The notes under the pieces are model-generated. The model was not told the origin of the DNA, did no database searches, and saw nothing but the letters and a program-made list of their open reading frames with translations. From UBA1205 sp045598105 (GTDB lineage: Bacteria; Bacteroidota; Bacteroidia; Bacteroidales; WCHB1-69), in NCBI GenBank assembly GCA_045598105.1, contig JAZLLK010000003.1:1-55199 (forward strand): a DNA stretch of 55,199 nt, read 5' to 3'. Positions 1 to 8,252 of this stretch are shown here, piece after piece. The position numbers and the translations under genes were made by a program. How positions within the stretch are numbered: the first letter of the stretch is position 1; each line of letters begins with the position of its first letter.

Positions 1-1127
1 AGCACAAGACGGAAGCCCATGCGGTTATTAACCAAAATGCCATAGTCTGCATTTCCACCTCCACGGGTGAACACGTTCCAACAATTTATGCTAATATCAC
101 CTCCACGGTATATCTTACAATTCGGGTAGTTGTTGGCAGACATGCCAGGACCTTCAGGATCTGTTTGGGCTTCGGAAGTGTATAAATCGAACCAATCGGA
201 ACACCATTCGCACACGTTACCGCACATATCATATAGTCCCAACTCGTTGGGTGCTTTTGAACCCACCGTATGCATGTGGCCTCCGCTATTGCTTTTATAC
301 CACGACACCTCGCCGGCATCATTGCTTCCCGCATAATCGTAACCATGGCTGTACTTTCCTCCGCGGGCGGCATATTCCCACTGCGCCTCGGTAGGCAAGG
401 CAAACCTCAAACCCAGACTATTCAATTGTTTGGAAAGCCATTGATTCAATTGGGTGACGAAATCCCGGCATTCAGTCCATCGTACGTTATATGCCGGATA
501 TTTGTCTCCCCTGCCAATGTTATTTGACCAGCCGGAGTCCGGCTCATACATATTCATCACGGCCTCCCACAAGGCTTGAGTCACCTCCGTTTCACCGATA
601 TAGTAGGAACTCAAGGTAACCTTATGCTCCGGCTTATCTAAATTGCTTGCTGAGCTGTTACTGCCCATAATGAAACTTCCGCCTTCTACCCAAACCATCG
701 TAAAACGGATAGTATCCCCTGTTCTTCTTCGCAATGCAAAGGTAAGTACGCTATCCTTTTTTATCTGCGTAGTGTCGCTGCCGGGATCATCACCGGGATC
801 ATCACCGGGATCGCTACCTTCAGCCCACACCCTCACCTTGCATACGGACTTTATCAAATCGGCATACACGCTGATTTCGCACTTGCCTTCAGACACGGCC
901 GTCACCAGACCGTTGGCCGAAACCGTAGCCACCTCCAAATCAGAAGACATCCAACGCACTTCCTGCGGTGCCTTATCAGGTTTCACCACTGCGGACAATT
1001 GATAGGTTTTCCCGACCTTGAGGCTGATGCTTTCAGGCATAACCGTGACACTCTCCACTTCTTTTTTGCAGCCGGTCAGTACCAACAGCAGTGCGGAAAG
1101 GCATACGAAGAAATTCTTTATTTTCAT
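1..1127 (-). CDS. Partial lipoprotein with Big2 (Ig-like) domain and SUMF1/FGE-like domain
   Basis: The reading frame is open from an ATG at 1127 to the window edge (375 codons seen, C-terminus cut). It begins with a lipoprotein signal ending LTGC (Cys20). Residues about 24-100 look like a bacterial Ig-like Big2 domain (VESVTVMPESISLKVGKT). An acidic Gly/Pro/Asp linker with repeated DPGD units follows at about 105-118. Residues 138-375 form a SUMF1/formylglycine-generating-enzyme fold (GGSFIMGS, ETEVTQALWEAVM, LPTEAQWEYAARGG, GNVCEW, YRGGD, GFRLV). The FGE catalytic Cys pair after the RGGS-like motif is not conserved: only one nearby Cys (INCW) is present. It is therefore more likely a surface-exposed relative than a sulfatase activator (inference). 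Isoleucine is often ATC here, unlike the core genes, which suggests acquisition. Confidence 0.85.
   Translation of the reverse strand, partial: MKIKNFFVCLSALLLVLTGCKKEVESVTVMPESISLKVGKTYQLSAVVKPDKAPQEVRWMSSDLEVATVSANGLVTAVSEGKCEISVYADLIKSVCKVRVWAEGSDPGDDPGDDPGSDTTQIKKDSVLTFALRRRTGDTIRFTMVWVEGGSFIMGSNSSASNLDKPEHKVTLSSYYIGETEVTQALWEAVMNMYEPDSGWSNNIGRGDKYPAYNVRWTECRDFVTQLNQWLSKQLNSLGLRFALPTEAQWEYAARGGKYSHGYDYAGSNDAGEVSWYKSNSGGHMHTVGSKAPNELGLYDMCGNVCEWCSDWFDLYTSEAQTDPEGPGMSANNYPNCKIYRGGDISINCWNVFTRGGGNADYGILVNNRMGFRLV
781..813. repeat. 12-bp tandem repeat in the lipoprotein linker
   Basis: The unit CCGGGATCATCA occurs about two and a half times in a row. On the coding (minus) strand it encodes the repeated Asp-Pro-Gly-Asp linker between the Big2 and SUMF1-like domains. 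Such short in-frame repeats can change copy number by slippage, altering linker length without breaking the frame. Confidence 0.8.
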
Positions 1128-1556
1128 ATCAATTAATATTTTTTTGTTACGGCAGGTTCTTTTACTTTTCTTTGATTTCCTGACAAGACAGCGAACCTAC
1201 CTAAACTGTTTGGTCCGGAAAAATCGATTCTGCAAAATTACATTTTTTTTGAATACAGACATGGATTACGCCTAATTAAAATAAAAAAAGGACGTTATAA
1301 AAAAAACTATTTTAATGATAAATTGATAGTTTAATCTATTAATCAATAGAATATCATCATCGTTTTTTTCTCGTATGTTACTTATAAAACATTTAATATT
1401 CACAGGTTAAAAGAATATAGAAATGGTTTTCTCGCCCGAAGGGCATGTTTTCCCGGGACGGGATGCAGGTAAAGCAGAATACCAAATGAAAGAATTTTGT
1501 TTGTAACCTGTAAACACAGCGTATGCAGAGATACATTTTTTTTCGTTTACTACGAT
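1128..1556. other. AT-rich intergenic region without a recognisable gene
   Basis: It lies between the start of the lipoprotein gene and the end of truA. The left part holds the candidate lipoprotein promoter. Around 1430-1470 there is a short GC-richer patch (CGCCCGAAGGGC, then CCCGGGACGGG) that could form small hairpins. I see no tRNA, no convincing small ORF and no clear terminator for truA. Confidence 0.5.
1233..1240 (-). promoter_or_regulatory. Candidate -7 box of the SUMF1-like lipoprotein
   Basis: Read on the minus strand this is TAATTTTG followed by C, matching Bacteroidetes TAnnTTTG. It lies about 105 bp before the ATG at 1127, so the leader would be about 100 nt. No clear -33 TTTG is visible. 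Confidence 0.45.
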
Positions 1557-2297
1557 TTACTCATACCTTACTTTATCCAAAAACAAAGCATGTGCCGGTA
1601 CCGAAACGCCTGCCGAACAGCGGTCTTTTTGCTCTATTATGGCACAAAATTCGTCCATAGTTTTCTTTCCCTCCCCTACTTCGAGCAGGGTGCCTACTAT
1701 GGCTCTCACCATATTACGCAGGAATCGGTTGGCGGTAATTTCGAATACCAGCACTCCGTTTTCTTCCATGGTCCACATCGCATGCGTAATGGTGCAGAAA
1801 TTGGTTTTGGTTTGGGTATGGAGTTTGGAAAAAGAAGTAAAATCCTCATATTGCATAAGTTTTTGAGCACACCTATTCATATTTTCCACGTTCAGCGGCT
1901 TATAAAAATGGAAAGCCGTGTGGGTATTGAAAGGATTTTTTACCGTGCTTACATAATATTTATAGGTACGGCTCACGGCATCAAAGCGGGCATGAGCGGT
2001 TGGGGATACTTCATACACACTATACACTACTATATCACGCGGCAAAAAAGCATTCAGTCTAAAGCACAGTTCGTTGCAGTCCTGCTCATTCAATACCTTA
2101 TGGGTATCAAAATGAGCATAAAAGTCACGGGCATGCACGCCGGTATCGGTTCGGCCGGCCCCTGTTATACCTATATTTTCCTTAAGCAACATGCTTACGG
2201 CATTCTCCATTACCTCCTGCACGGTGATACATTGCGGCTGGCGTTGCCAGCCGCAATAATTACGTCCGTTATAGGCCATATGTATAAAATATCTCAT
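1557..2297 (-). CDS. truA: tRNA pseudouridine(38-40) synthase TruA
   Basis: TruA converts uridines 38-40 of the tRNA anticodon arm to pseudouridine in the cytoplasm. The 246-residue protein starts MRYFIHMAYNGRNYCGWQRQ and carries the family motif GAGRTDTGVHA at 46-56, with catalytic Asp51. FLRNMVRAIVGTLLEVG near the C-terminus is also typical, and the length is normal. I chose the ATG at 2297 because it overlaps the nth stop codon as ATGA, the usual sign of translational coupling. The upstream in-frame extension would have to lie inside nth. It is the last gene of an operon with nth and a DUF4369 lipoprotein. Confidence 0.95.
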   Translation of the reverse strand: MRYFIHMAYNGRNYCGWQRQPQCITVQEVMENAVSMLLKENIGITGAGRTDTGVHARDFYAHFDTHKVLNEQDCNELCFRLNAFLPRDIVVYSVYEVSPTAHARFDAVSRTYKYYVSTVKNPFNTHTAFHFYKPLNVENMNRCAQKLMQYEDFTSFSKLHTQTKTNFCTITHAMWTMEENGVLVFEITANRFLRNMVRAIVGTLLEVGEGKKTMDEFCAIIEQKDRCSAGVSVPAHALFLDKVRYE

Positions 2298-2953
2298 AAT
2301 GCTATATGTTCTTTTTTTTGCATGGCAGCATAATACCTGCACACATCAGCTATGCCGCAAGTTTCACATTGTGGCTTACGGGCAGTACACACATAGCGGC
2401 CGTGCAGTATAAGCCAATGATGTGCTATAGCTATATATTGCTGAGGTATATGTTTTACCAATTGCTTTTCCACTTCATAGGGTGTACGTGCGGCAGTAGT
2501 AAGTCCTATACGTGCCGACACTCTGAATACATGTGTATCTACAGCCATGGCGGGCTGCTGAAATACTACGGAGGCTATCACATTGGCTGTTTTACGCCCC
2601 ACACCGGGCAAACGCTGCAATTCCTCTACACCTGACGGCACCTCCCCATTATACTCATCACATAGCATGGTGGCCATGCCCTTTAAATGTTTGGCCTTAT
2701 TGTGAGGATACGATATACGCTTAATGTGCTCGTATATATCTTCTATGGCAGCCTGTTTCATATCCATGGGCGTAGGATAATCACTGAACAAAGCCGGCGT
2801 TTCCTCATTCACCCTTTTGTCGGTACACTGTGCCGATAGTATTACCGCCACCAATAGCTGATATGCATTATCATAATGCAGTTCACTGGCAGCATGCGGA
2901 TTATGCTCCAAAAAATAATCTATTATGTATTTATATCTTTCCTTTTTAGTCAT
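2294..2953 (-). CDS. nth: Endonuclease III (DNA glycosylase/AP lyase)
   Basis: This base-excision-repair enzyme removes oxidised pyrimidines and nicks the resulting AP site. In the 219-residue protein I see the helix-hairpin-helix LPGVGRKTANVI with catalytic Lys121, the catalytic Asp139 in VDTHVFR, and the [4Fe-4S] ligands Cys189, Cys196, Cys199 and Cys205 with the canonical spacing X6-X2-X5. Length is typical. Its start overlaps the end of the upstream lipoprotein gene by 8 bp, and its stop overlaps the truA start by 4 bp, so the three genes are probably translated as one coupled operon. Confidence 0.96.
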   Translation of the reverse strand: MTKKERYKYIIDYFLEHNPHAASELHYDNAYQLLVAVILSAQCTDKRVNEETPALFSDYPTPMDMKQAAIEDIYEHIKRISYPHNKAKHLKGMATMLCDEYNGEVPSGVEELQRLPGVGRKTANVIASVVFQQPAMAVDTHVFRVSARIGLTTAARTPYEVEKQLVKHIPQQYIAIAHHWLILHGRYVCTARKPQCETCGIADVCRYYAAMQKKEHIAL

Positions 2954-3647
2954 CGTATCCTAATTTTTCAGCCAAATCGGCCACATACATGGATTGGGGA
3001 TAGCTTACTGACAAATGATGATATAATGTATCAAGCAAATAGGCATCGTTTTGTGTAGTAAAAAAGCTATTACAACCCAAGGTTTGATAAAAAGCCATTA
3101 ATGCGGCTAAACACTGAGGATGGGCTAATATAAACTGCTTAAGCCACAGTTTATGTTCCTGATATAAAGTATCATATTGCAGCATAAGTTCTCTATTCAC
3201 ACTATCCATTTCTTCAGGTGTGTGGCATTGCTTAAATTCTTCCGATAGCAGTTTTACCTTATCGTCCAATAAAGTAAGCCTTGTACGCGATTCATTCAGC
3301 AATAGGGTTTCTTCATTGCCTTGCAGGCATAAAGTACGGTTAATATTATCGGCTTGTGCCTCTATACTCACCTGCTCACCGGGGAGCAACACAAACGAGG
3401 CAAAGCAGGTATCGCTAAATCGCAATACGTACACCGTAGGCTCATTTATATGGCTCACATAGCTGAATTTTCCTTTTACCATTAGCACCGTATCCACATA
3501 TTCCATCCCTTGCGGAAGCATGGCATACAGCGTGGCATACTGTTCATTACTTCCGTGTATTATTCCTTTTATTTTGGTGGTATGGCTACAAGCGAACAGG
3601 CAAAATACCACACCCATATACCCTATTATACTCCATTTTTTCATCAT
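2946..3647 (-). CDS. DUF4369-type lipoprotein
   Basis: This is a 233-residue predicted lipoprotein: hydrophobic N-terminus with the lipobox LFAC at about residue 20, then IKGIIHGSNEQYATLYAM and further beta-rich sequence. This matches the DUF4369 domain usually found at the N-terminus of Bacteroidetes thiol:disulfide (TlpA-like) proteins. Here the C-terminal part (residues 120-233) is helical and charged and has no thioredoxin CxxC motif, so a redox role is not supported. Its exact function is unknown. Two adjacent ATGs (3647 and 3644) could serve as start. It heads the operon with nth and truA, an unusual mix of envelope and nucleic-acid genes that may reflect only tight packing. Confidence 0.8.
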   Translation of the reverse strand: MMKKWSIIGYMGVVFCLFACSHTTKIKGIIHGSNEQYATLYAMLPQGMEYVDTVLMVKGKFSYVSHINEPTVYVLRFSDTCFASFVLLPGEQVSIEAQADNINRTLCLQGNEETLLLNESRTRLTLLDDKVKLLSEEFKQCHTPEEMDSVNRELMLQYDTLYQEHKLWLKQFILAHPQCLAALMAFYQTLGCNSFFTTQNDAYLLDTLYHHLSVSYPQSMYVADLAEKLGYDD

Positions 3648-3764
3648 AACGTATCAGCATTAATTTTACATTCACGCAGCCTGTTTACACATATTTTTTT
3701 CTTAAAATAATATCCGCACCCGCATACATATACCATTATATTATTTCACGGGCATGAATAATTT

Positions 3765-3803
3765 TTAAAAAAAAGGGATGAGCCATAAGCGCACCCCTTT
3801 TAA
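3765..3803 (-). terminator. Intrinsic terminator of the kam/butyrate gene block
   Basis: On the minus strand AAAAGGGGTGCGC pairs with GGCTCATCCCTTTT across a short TTAT loop, with one G-T pair and one mismatch, and is followed by a T run. It lies 18 bp after the stop of the acyl-CoA dehydrogenase gene at 3821, so it probably ends the block of genes read from higher coordinates. Confidence 0.8.
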
Positions 3804-3820
3804 AATTCATATTTTTTGGT

Positions 3821-4960
3821 TTACTTAAATAATTTGCCGGCTATTACCATACGTTGTACTTCGGAGGTACCCTCGTATATTTCGGTAATTTTGGCATCAC
3901 GCATCATTCTTTCTACCGGATATTCACGGGTGTAGCCATATCCGCCATGGAATTGAACAGCCTTGGTGGTAACTTCCATAGCCGTTTCGGCAGCGAATAA
4001 TTTACACATAGCTGCATCGGCAGAATAAGGTATGCCGTTATCTTTTTTGTAAGCGGCGCTTCTTACCAGCAAACGGGCTGCCTGTACTTTTGTTTCCAAG
4101 TCGGCCATTTGGAATTGGGTATTTTGGAATGCGGCTATAGATTTACCGAACTGTTTACGTTCTTTGGTATAGCGTATAGTTTCGTCCATGGCGCCTTGGG
4201 CTATGCCCAAGGCCTGAGAGGCTATGCCTATACGCCCGCCGTCTAAGGTTTTCATAGCTATTACAAAGCCTTTACCTTCTTTTCCCAACAGGTTTTCCTT
4301 AGGAATGCGGCAGTTTTCAAATATCAGTTCGCAAGTAGCCGAACCGCGTATACCCATTTTTTTCTCTTTTTTACCAAAGGAGAAACCGGGCGTACCTTTT
4401 TCTACTATAAATGCCGATATACCCTTAGTTCCCAAGGATTTATCAGTCATAGCAAATATCACATACACATGCGCATAGCCGGCATTGGTAATAAATATTT
4501 TATTACCGTTAAGCACCCAGCTGTCACCATCTAATACGGCAGTGGTTTGTTGCATGGCAGCATCGGTACCGGCATTAGGTTCGGTTAAACCAAAAGCGCC
4601 CAACCATTCACCTGAGGCCAACTTGGGTATATAATATTGTTTTTGCTCTTCGGTGCCGTTTTCTAAAATGGGAGCCACACATAATGAGGTATGTGCTGAC
4701 ACTACTACGCCTGTAGTAGCACATACTCTGGAAAGTTCTTCCACAGCCATGCTATACATTTGGTTAGTACCACCCTGTCCGCCATATTCTTTAGGTACGG
4801 GTATGCCGAAAAGACCTGTTTTTTTCATTTTTTCCACTGTTTCCACAGGAAAACGCTCTTCATCATCTATTTCGGCAGCCAATGGCTTTACTTCATTTTC
4901 GGCAAACGAGCGTATCATTTGCAGAAACAATTGTTCTGTTTTATTAAGACTAAAATCCAT
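3821..4960 (-). CDS. bcd: Short-chain acyl-CoA dehydrogenase (butyryl-CoA dehydrogenase type)
   Basis: This FAD flavoenzyme would reduce crotonyl-CoA to butyryl-CoA. The 379-residue length and motifs are those of SCAD/Bcd: GLTEPNAGTDA, FITNAGYA, GIRGSATCEL, RKQFGKSIAAFQ, and the C-terminal QFHGGYGYTREYPVERMMRD followed by EIYEGTSEVQR, which contains the catalytic Glu position. The etfA and etfB genes for its electron-transfer partner are not adjacent or elsewhere in the window. It is the last gene of a minus-strand block (7303 to 3821) with hbd, a crotonase and a CoA-transferase subunit, which supports a fermentative role forming butyrate rather than fatty-acid oxidation. Confidence 0.9.
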   Translation of the reverse strand: MDFSLNKTEQLFLQMIRSFAENEVKPLAAEIDDEERFPVETVEKMKKTGLFGIPVPKEYGGQGGTNQMYSMAVEELSRVCATTGVVVSAHTSLCVAPILENGTEEQKQYYIPKLASGEWLGAFGLTEPNAGTDAAMQQTTAVLDGDSWVLNGNKIFITNAGYAHVYVIFAMTDKSLGTKGISAFIVEKGTPGFSFGKKEKKMGIRGSATCELIFENCRIPKENLLGKEGKGFVIAMKTLDGGRIGIASQALGIAQGAMDETIRYTKERKQFGKSIAAFQNTQFQMADLETKVQAARLLVRSAAYKKDNGIPYSADAAMCKLFAAETAMEVTTKAVQFHGGYGYTREYPVERMMRDAKITEIYEGTSEVQRMVIAGKLFK

Positions 4961-4977
4961 ATTGTTGATTTAAACTA

Positions 4978-5814
4978 TTAATATTTATAGAATCCTTCAC
5001 CTGTTTTGCGGCCTAACAAGCCGGCACGTACCATTTTTCTCAACAACGGATGAGGACGATATTTAGGATCTCCAAATTCTTTATACAATACTTCCATAAT
5101 GGCCAGGTTCACATCATTACCTATTAAGTCGGCCAAGGCCAAAGGGCCCATGGGATGATTGGCACCCAGCATCATACATTTATCTATATCTTCTGCACTG
5201 GCAATACCATCGGCTAATATACCTACGGCCTCGTTTATCATGGGTATAAGAATACGGTTAACTACAAAACCGGGGGCTTCGTTTACCAATACGGGAGTTT
5301 TACCTATTTCGGTGGTAAGGTCCACTATGGTTTTACACACATCTTCACCTGTGAGCTGACCTTTAATTACTTCTACCAGGGCCATTCTGTCAGCGGGATT
5401 GAAAAAGTGACAACCTATAAACTGTGCAGGACGTAAGGTGCATGAAGCTATTTCAGTAATAGACAATGAAGAAGAATTGGTGGCAAATATGGTTTCGGGT
5501 TTACATATTTTATCCAATTCCATGAATACATCTTTCTTCAATTGCATATCTTCTACTGCTGCCTCTATTACCAAATCAGCATCAGCAAAAGTGGCATAGT
5601 CGGTAGTGGTGCTTATGTTATTCATCATAGCGTCCATTACATCCTGACCTATTTTACCTTTTTCCACTAATTTGGCGTAGCCTTTTGATATTGAAGCCAT
5701 AGCTTTATCTAAACTTGCCTGACTTCTGCTCTTCATTACCACAGGCATTTTGGCAGCAAAAGCTTTTACTATGCCTTTTGCCATGGTACCTGTTCCTATA
5801 ACACATATTTTCAT
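4978..5814 (-). CDS. hbd: 3-hydroxybutyryl-CoA dehydrogenase
   Basis: Interconverts acetoacetyl-CoA and 3-hydroxybutyryl-CoA. The 278 residues match clostridial Hbd end to end: ATNSSSLSITE (Ser116), GCHFFNPADRMALVEVI (catalytic His136), EAPGFVVNRILIPMINEA and GANHPMGPLALADLIG. The nucleotide-binding site differs from the common NAD form. The glycine motif reads G7-T-G9-T-M-A12 rather than GxGxxG, and after the second strand the usual Asp is replaced by Lys28-Ser29-Arg30. Both changes point towards NADP(H) (inference). It lies 17 bp upstream of bcd and 34 bp downstream of the crotonase gene, probably in one transcript. Confidence 0.93.
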   Translation of the reverse strand: MKICVIGTGTMAKGIVKAFAAKMPVVMKSRSQASLDKAMASISKGYAKLVEKGKIGQDVMDAMMNNISTTTDYATFADADLVIEAAVEDMQLKKDVFMELDKICKPETIFATNSSSLSITEIASCTLRPAQFIGCHFFNPADRMALVEVIKGQLTGEDVCKTIVDLTTEIGKTPVLVNEAPGFVVNRILIPMINEAVGILADGIASAEDIDKCMMLGANHPMGPLALADLIGNDVNLAIMEVLYKEFGDPKYRPHPLLRKMVRAGLLGRKTGEGFYKY

Positions 5815-5848
5815 AATTCCAATATTTTATGATTGAATAATTTTTTAT

Positions 5849-6628
5849 TTACTTATTTTCAAATGTGGCTTTGCGATTTTCCAAAAAAGCAGTCATGCCT
5901 TCTTTTTGATCACACGTATCAAAGCAAGATGCAAAGTACCCGTTTTCTATGGCTATAAACTCGTCAGCATTTTTGCCGTAGCCGTCATTGATGCTCTTTT
6001 TGGCATTAGCTACTGCAATAGGGGCATTAGCAATGATTTGTTTGGCCATGTTAATGGCGGTATCCATTAAGGCTTCAGGTTCTACCACACTATTTACCAA
6101 TCCTATACGCAATGCTTCTGCAGCTTTTATAGTTTTGGCAGTGTATATCATTTCTTTGGCATAGCCTTCACCCACCAGCTTAGTAAGCCTGTAAGTGCCC
6201 GAAAAACCGGGTATAATACCCAATTTTACCTCAGGCTGACCAAAACGGGCATTTTCACCGGCTATACGTATATCACAGGCCATGCTCAGTTCACAGCCTC
6301 CGCCTAAGGCATAGCCGTTTACGGCAGCTATTACGGGAATAGACAATGTTTCTATACGGCGAAATATACCTGCGCCTAATTTACCGAATGCCAAAGCCTG
6401 CTCATGATTCATGTGCTGCATTTCCGATATGTCGGCTCCTGCCACAAATGATTTAGGGCCATCACCGGTGATAATGAGCACTCTTACCTGTGAGGGAAGC
6501 TCATTCAGGTAAGCATTCATTTCATTAAGAATAGTGGAATTTAGCGAATTAAGCGACTTAGGTGCCGATATGGTAAGCACTGCTATTTGCTCGTCTATAA
6601 TATCTGTTTTTAGAAAATTGAAAGCCAT
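5849..6628 (-). CDS. Enoyl-CoA hydratase (crotonase)
   Basis: Would interconvert crotonyl-CoA and 3-hydroxybutyryl-CoA. The 259-residue protein has the crotonase oxyanion-hole sequence FVAGADISEM and both catalytic acidic positions, in GGGCELSMACDI and GQPEVKLGIIPGFSGT. Length is standard. The next genes are hbd and bcd in the correct order for acetoacetyl-CoA to butyryl-CoA, and upstream lies a CoA-transferase subunit. The assignment to the short-chain substrate rests on this context. The fold alone would also fit other crotonase-family enzymes. Confidence 0.9.
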   Translation of the reverse strand: MAFNFLKTDIIDEQIAVLTISAPKSLNSLNSTILNEMNAYLNELPSQVRVLIITGDGPKSFVAGADISEMQHMNHEQALAFGKLGAGIFRRIETLSIPVIAAVNGYALGGGCELSMACDIRIAGENARFGQPEVKLGIIPGFSGTYRLTKLVGEGYAKEMIYTAKTIKAAEALRIGLVNSVVEPEALMDTAINMAKQIIANAPIAVANAKKSINDGYGKNADEFIAIENGYFASCFDTCDQKEGMTAFLENRKATFENK

Positions 6629-6643
6629 AATTATCCTGATTTA

Positions 6644-7303
6644 TTATTGACGCATAGGTTTTAAGTCATCGGCAATAATGAGGGTAGCTTCGGTAGCTTC
6701 CTGTACCTGTTCTACGGTAAATTCGGGGTTAATTTCCTTAAGCACTATGCCCTTAGGGGTTATTTCCATTACACCCATTTCGGTAACTATTAAGTTCACC
6801 TGACCGGCAGCGGTAAGAGGCAGATTACACGATTTGAGTATTTTATGATTACCTTTAGCGGTGTGTTCCATAGCCAGTATTACACGTTTAGCGCCCACTA
6901 TTAAATCCATGGCACCACCCATACCGGGTGTTTTTTTGCCGGGAATCATCCAGTTCGCCAGGTTACCCTTTTCATCTACCTGCAATGCACCCAATATGGT
7001 AACATCTACATGGCCGCCGCGTATAATACCGAATGATGTGGCACTATCGAATGAGGCAGCACCTTCCAATGCTGACATATATGCGCCGCCGGCATTGGTT
7101 AAATATTGATTTTCTTTACCGGCTTCGGGAGTAGGCCCCATGCCTAATAATCCGTTTTCCGATTGAAGTACCACATGCACGTTTTCCGGCAAATAATTAG
7201 GAATTTCGGTAGGTAAACCTATACCCAAATTAACTACATCACCATCTGAAATTTCCAAAGCACAGCGTTTGGCTATGGTTTCTCTTATTTGAACTTTATC
7301 CAT
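6644..7303 (-). CDS. 3-oxoacid/butyrate-acetoacetate CoA-transferase, subunit B
   Basis: This is the beta subunit of a heterodimeric family I CoA-transferase, carrying the catalytic Glu in LQSENGLLGMGPTP (residues 47-60). IIRGGHVDVTILGALQVD, NWMIPGKKTPGMGGAMDL and NLIVTEMGVMEIT are family-typical, and 219 residues is normal for this subunit. In lysine fermentation the enzyme moves CoA from butyryl-CoA to acetoacetate, releasing butyrate. The A subunit, usually encoded next door, is absent from the window, so the partner must be encoded elsewhere. A candidate promoter at 7366-7373 lies directly upstream, making this the first gene of the 7303-3821 block. Confidence 0.9.
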   Translation of the reverse strand: MDKVQIRETIAKRCALEISDGDVVNLGIGLPTEIPNYLPENVHVVLQSENGLLGMGPTPEAGKENQYLTNAGGAYMSALEGAASFDSATSFGIIRGGHVDVTILGALQVDEKGNLANWMIPGKKTPGMGGAMDLIVGAKRVILAMEHTAKGNHKILKSCNLPLTAAGQVNLIVTEMGVMEITPKGIVLKEINPEFTVEQVQEATEATLIIADDLKPMRQ

Positions 7304-7365
7304 AATGCTATATTTAAGTTTTAAAGTTTTATACTATGTATTATACTATTTACGGTTTCAATTGG

Positions 7366-7373
7366 CAAAGATA
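7366..7373 (-). promoter_or_regulatory. Candidate -7 box for the CoA-transferase/crotonase/hbd/bcd block
   Basis: TATCTTTG on the minus strand, followed by CC, matches TAnnTTTG. It sits in the 112-bp gap between kamE and the CoA-transferase gene, giving a leader of about 60 nt. No good -33 box is seen. The gap and box suggest the butyrate genes can be transcribed separately from kamDE. Confidence 0.65.
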
Positions 7374-7415
7374 CTACTTTTTTACTTATATAGTTAATAT
7401 TTTTGCCTGTTTTTT

Positions 7416-8207
7416 TTATTTGGAACTTATTCTTGCGTACAATTCCTGAGCCACATACGAGGCCACATCGTCAGCATAGGTATTCATGCCAAAGCCTGCA
7501 TCGTAGCCTAATTCCTTAGCCAGCTCATGGCTTATACGCGGGCCTCCGCATACCAATATCACCTTGTTTCTCAAGCCTTCTGCTTCCAAAAGTTCCACTA
7601 AATTCACCATATTCTTAATGTGGACATCCTTTTGGGTAACTGTTTGTGATACCAATAAAGCATCGGCCTTCATTTCTATAGCCTTGGCTATAAATTCTTC
7701 ATTGCTCACCTGGCTACCCATGTTCAGGGCTTCAAACATTTCATAGCGTTCTATGCCATAATGCCCGGCATATCCTTTCATATTCATAATGGCATCTATA
7801 CCCACCGTGTGTGCATCGGTACCGGTACTGGCACCCACTACCACTATTTTACGGCCTATATGCTCCTTAATAAAGGCATCACACTCGTACATGTCCATTA
7901 CGTTGGTTTCTACCTTAGGCACATGTATGGTAGTATAATCCACTGTGTGCGAGCACGAACCATAGCAGTTAAAAAAGGTAAAACCCTTGGTAAGCTCCTT
8001 AGCATACACTACCAGCGGATTAGAAAATCCCATTTTTAATATCAGCTGCTTGGCAGCTTCTATGGCTTCATCACCGGCAGGAACGGGCAGTGTAAAACTC
8101 AACTGCACCTTACCGTCATTCATGGTATCACCGTATGGTTTTATTTTGGTTAAATCTAAGGTTTTATCATAATCCTTAGCTTCCATTGAATATAATCCTT
8201 CACTCAT
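7416..8207 (-). CDS. kamE: Lysine 5,6-aminomutase, beta (small, B12-binding) subunit KamE
   Basis: With KamD this AdoCbl- and PLP-dependent mutase moves an amino group to convert beta-lysine to 3,5-diaminohexanoate (or D-lysine to 2,5-diaminohexanoate). The 263-residue protein has the cobalamin-binding signature D131-A-H133-T-V-G136 in a Rossmann-like domain, followed by ISHELAKELGYDAGFG. The N-terminal domain contains FTFFNCYGSCSHTVDYTTIHVP. It lies 45 bp downstream of kamD, the usual order. There is no B12 riboswitch-like sequence before the pair. Confidence 0.95.
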   Translation of the reverse strand: MSEGLYSMEAKDYDKTLDLTKIKPYGDTMNDGKVQLSFTLPVPAGDEAIEAAKQLILKMGFSNPLVVYAKELTKGFTFFNCYGSCSHTVDYTTIHVPKVETNVMDMYECDAFIKEHIGRKIVVVGASTGTDAHTVGIDAIMNMKGYAGHYGIERYEMFEALNMGSQVSNEEFIAKAIEMKADALLVSQTVTQKDVHIKNMVNLVELLEAEGLRNKVILVCGGPRISHELAKELGYDAGFGMNTYADDVASYVAQELYARISSK

Positions 8208-8252
8208 ATATCAATATATTTTGCGTTCTAATACTTTATGTTCGTTACACTA

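Noticed and set aside
1420..1480. Possible tRNA or small RNA in the GC-richer patch
   Set aside because: No cloverleaf, no acceptor-stem complementarity and no TTCRA-type loop. Only short local palindromes.
1497..2333. Long plus-strand ORF opposite truA (278 codons)
   Set aside because: It is the mirror of truA. truA has complete family motifs and coupled overlap with nth, and the plus-strand product resembles nothing.
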